From positions 45,176-109,175 of the forward strand of contig NZ_AKJF01000120.1 of NCBI RefSeq assembly GCF_000282475.1: a stretch of 64,000 bases of DNA, given 5' to 3'. This DNA is from Pseudomonas sp. GM78 (GTDB taxonomy: Bacteria; Pseudomonadota; Gammaproteobacteria; Pseudomonadales; Pseudomonadaceae). The notes beneath the pieces were generated by a model. It was not told the DNA's origin. It was given only the letters and a program-made list of their open reading frames with translations, and did no database searches. Positions 63,926 through 64,000 of this stretch are shown one piece after another (the first letter of the stretch is position 1; every line of letters starts with the position of its first letter). The position numbers were made by a program, and so were the translations under genes.

Positions 63926-64000
63926 CCTGCGGTAACGGCCACTTAGGGTTTCGCCCTTACGGCGACTCACTTTTTCAAACGCCGAAAAGTAAGCAAAAGG
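63926..64000. repeat. Dispersed Pseudomonas element, cut by the window edge
   Basis: CGGTAACGGCCACTTAGGGT and TTCGCCCTTACGGCGACTCA followed by an AAAAGTAAGCAAAAGG end resemble a multicopy element remembered from many Pseudomonas genomes. I cannot confirm its copy number here; only its left part is present. Confidence 0.45.

Overview
This window is a stretch of chromosome from a fluorescent-group Pseudomonas (P. fluorescens/P. koreensis-like). I infer this from gene content: a mtlE-K-D-Y-Z type mannitol operon, a complete fap functional-amyloid operon, pvdQ beside its Fur-like neighbour, small Pseudomonas-typical proteins (DUF1652, DUF2790), and several families of REP-type inverted repeats between genes. 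I saw no rRNA, tRNA, CRISPR array, insertion sequence or prophage.

Layout. 1-5.9 kb: 3' end of a mannitol/sorbitol operon (permease MtlG, ATPase MtlK, mannitol dehydrogenase, xylulokinase, fructokinase). 6-12.7 kb: OprD-type porin, small exported proteins, ecotin, a soluble PQQ-type sugar dehydrogenase, Ku and LpxO. 13.2-22.8 kb: ABC-F ATPase of the YbiT type, an MFS exporter, a lone secreted S74-chaperone protein, an alpha/beta hydrolase, azoreductase with LysR, UppP, and a PnuC/NadR-like nicotinamide riboside salvage pair. 23.0-28.5 kb: fapABCDEF, preceded by a good -24/-12 (sigma-54) promoter candidate and followed by a convergent gene for a sigma-54 activator. 30-33.8 kb: a delta-60-repeat beta-propeller protein and NhaB. 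33.9-37.3 kb: a tightly overlapping gnd-zwf-HAD operon. 37.5-44.9 kb: a phosphoethanolamine transferase, an iron-regulated TonB receptor, a GNAT enzyme, a DinB protein and ZapE. 45-54.7 kb: aldo/keto reductase, agmatinase-family ureohydrolase with an orphan polyamine-type binding protein, LysR and an NCS2 permease, nitrilase with LysR, and a malate/lactate dehydrogenase-family reductase. 54.8-63.5 kb: a giant (1519 aa) toxin-like protein ending in a metallopeptidase-like domain, an orphan FecR-type regulator, PvdQ and a Fur-like regulator.

How genes work together. The mtl genes import polyols, oxidise them to ketoses and phosphorylate these. gnd and zwf form the oxidative pentose phosphate pair. 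FapA-F make, process and export amyloid fibres; a terminator between fapC and fapD probably keeps subunit genes expressed above the export genes. PvdQ, the Fur-like protein and the FecR-type protein look like a piece of a pyoverdine locus without its sigma factor.

The most interesting items are the large metallopeptidase-tipped toxin candidate with four internal copies of a short module, the fap operon with its long serine-rich FapC linker and probable sigma-54 control, and the rearranged pvdQ locus. Functions are assigned from remembered family motifs; no database search was run.
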